This document shows positions 5,525-5,714 of a stretch of DNA of 5,714 nt, piece by piece. Numbering within the stretch: position 1 is the stretch's first letter; every line of letters begins with the position of its first letter. The position numbers were made by a program, and so were the translations under genes. The notes below the pieces were generated by a model. That model had not been told where the DNA came from. It made no database searches and was given only the letters and a program-made list of their open reading frames with translations. The DNA comes from Acidobacteriota bacterium. Lineage in GTDB: Bacteria; Acidobacteriota; Terriglobia; Terriglobales; Acidobacteriaceae. The stretch is taken from assembly GCA_003225595.1 (NCBI GenBank), contig QIAR01000328.1:1-5714 (forward strand). Reading direction: 5' to 3'.

Positions 5525-5714
5525 ATGGCACTGCTGCTCCTCTTCACTTGTGGCGCTATTCTAGTGCACGGCTATCACCCGTTTGTCGAGGATGCAGAAA
5601 TCTATGTCCCCGGAATTAAGAGGGTCCTGAACCCGGCGCTCTATCCCTTTAACGCAGGTTTCTTCGCCTGGCATGCGCGCCTGACGGTTTTTCCCCGTCT
5701 GATTGCCGTCTCTA
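5525..5714 (+). CDS. N-terminus of a probable multi-pass membrane protein, 3' end missing
   Basis: Sixty-three codons are visible before the window ends. The product opens with a hydrophobic helix (residues 2-14), followed by GYHPFVEDAEIYVPGI (16-31), LNPALYPFNAGFF (35-47) and a second apolar stretch from about 53. The HP(F/Y)VEDAEIY(V/L)PG pattern followed by LNP-x-LYPFN is one I recall from the start of large uncharacterised integral membrane proteins in Acidobacteria. It places a conserved acidic loop straight after the first helix, as in polytopic lipid-linked glycosyltransferases, but that resemblance is topological only. The ATG at 5525 has only a weak purine-rich Shine-Dalgarno (GAAAG). 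A TTG at 5489 would add a 12-residue basic cytoplasmic tail and is a reasonable alternative start. Confidence 0.68.
   Translation, partial: MALLLLFTCGAILVHGYHPFVEDAEIYVPGIKRVLNPALYPFNAGFFAWHARLTVFPRLIAVS

Overview
This window looks like a chromosomal segment of a free-living, probably soil-dwelling bacterium, most likely an Acidobacteriota member (Terriglobia/Koribacter-like). That placement is an inference from gene content: a bacterial EXORDIUM/Phi-1 homologue, a secreted DUF4440-type protein, a DPM1-like family 2 glycosyltransferase, and two proteins of a kind I associate with acidobacterial genomes. No rRNA, tRNA, CRISPR array, insertion sequence or phage gene was seen.

Layout. Three genes lie on the minus strand in the first 3.3 kb. 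They are leuC (3' end outside the window), a small secreted NTF2-like/DUF4440 protein, and a 319-residue secreted EXORDIUM (Phi_1) family protein. A rho-independent terminator separates the EXORDIUM gene from the DUF4440 gene, and the DUF4440 gene has its own candidate -10 box close to the start chosen here. These are therefore probably separate transcription units. A 437-bp divergent intergenic region (3277-3713) holds a near-consensus sigma70 promoter for the EXORDIUM gene, a long leader containing a GAAC-N4-GTTC palindrome, and two inverted repeats upstream of the glycosyltransferase. Three genes then lie on the plus strand: the glycosyltransferase, an exported or membrane-anchored 224-residue protein of unknown function with three cysteine pairs, and the 5' end of a probable multi-pass membrane protein.

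How the genes relate. leuC is a housekeeping leucine-biosynthesis gene whose leuD/leuB partners, if adjacent, lie beyond the left edge. The others are mostly envelope or extracytoplasmic, but the gaps of about 170 bp and the terminator argue against one pathway operon. The most interesting item is the EXORDIUM homologue. It keeps the family core known from plant cell-wall growth proteins, but carries an HExxE...D motif that, as I recall the plant sequences, is absent there. This suggests an ancestral or divergent metal-binding, possibly peptidase-like, role. I found no clear multi-gene novel system; the candidates for novelty are single proteins and the regulatory DNA between the divergent genes.
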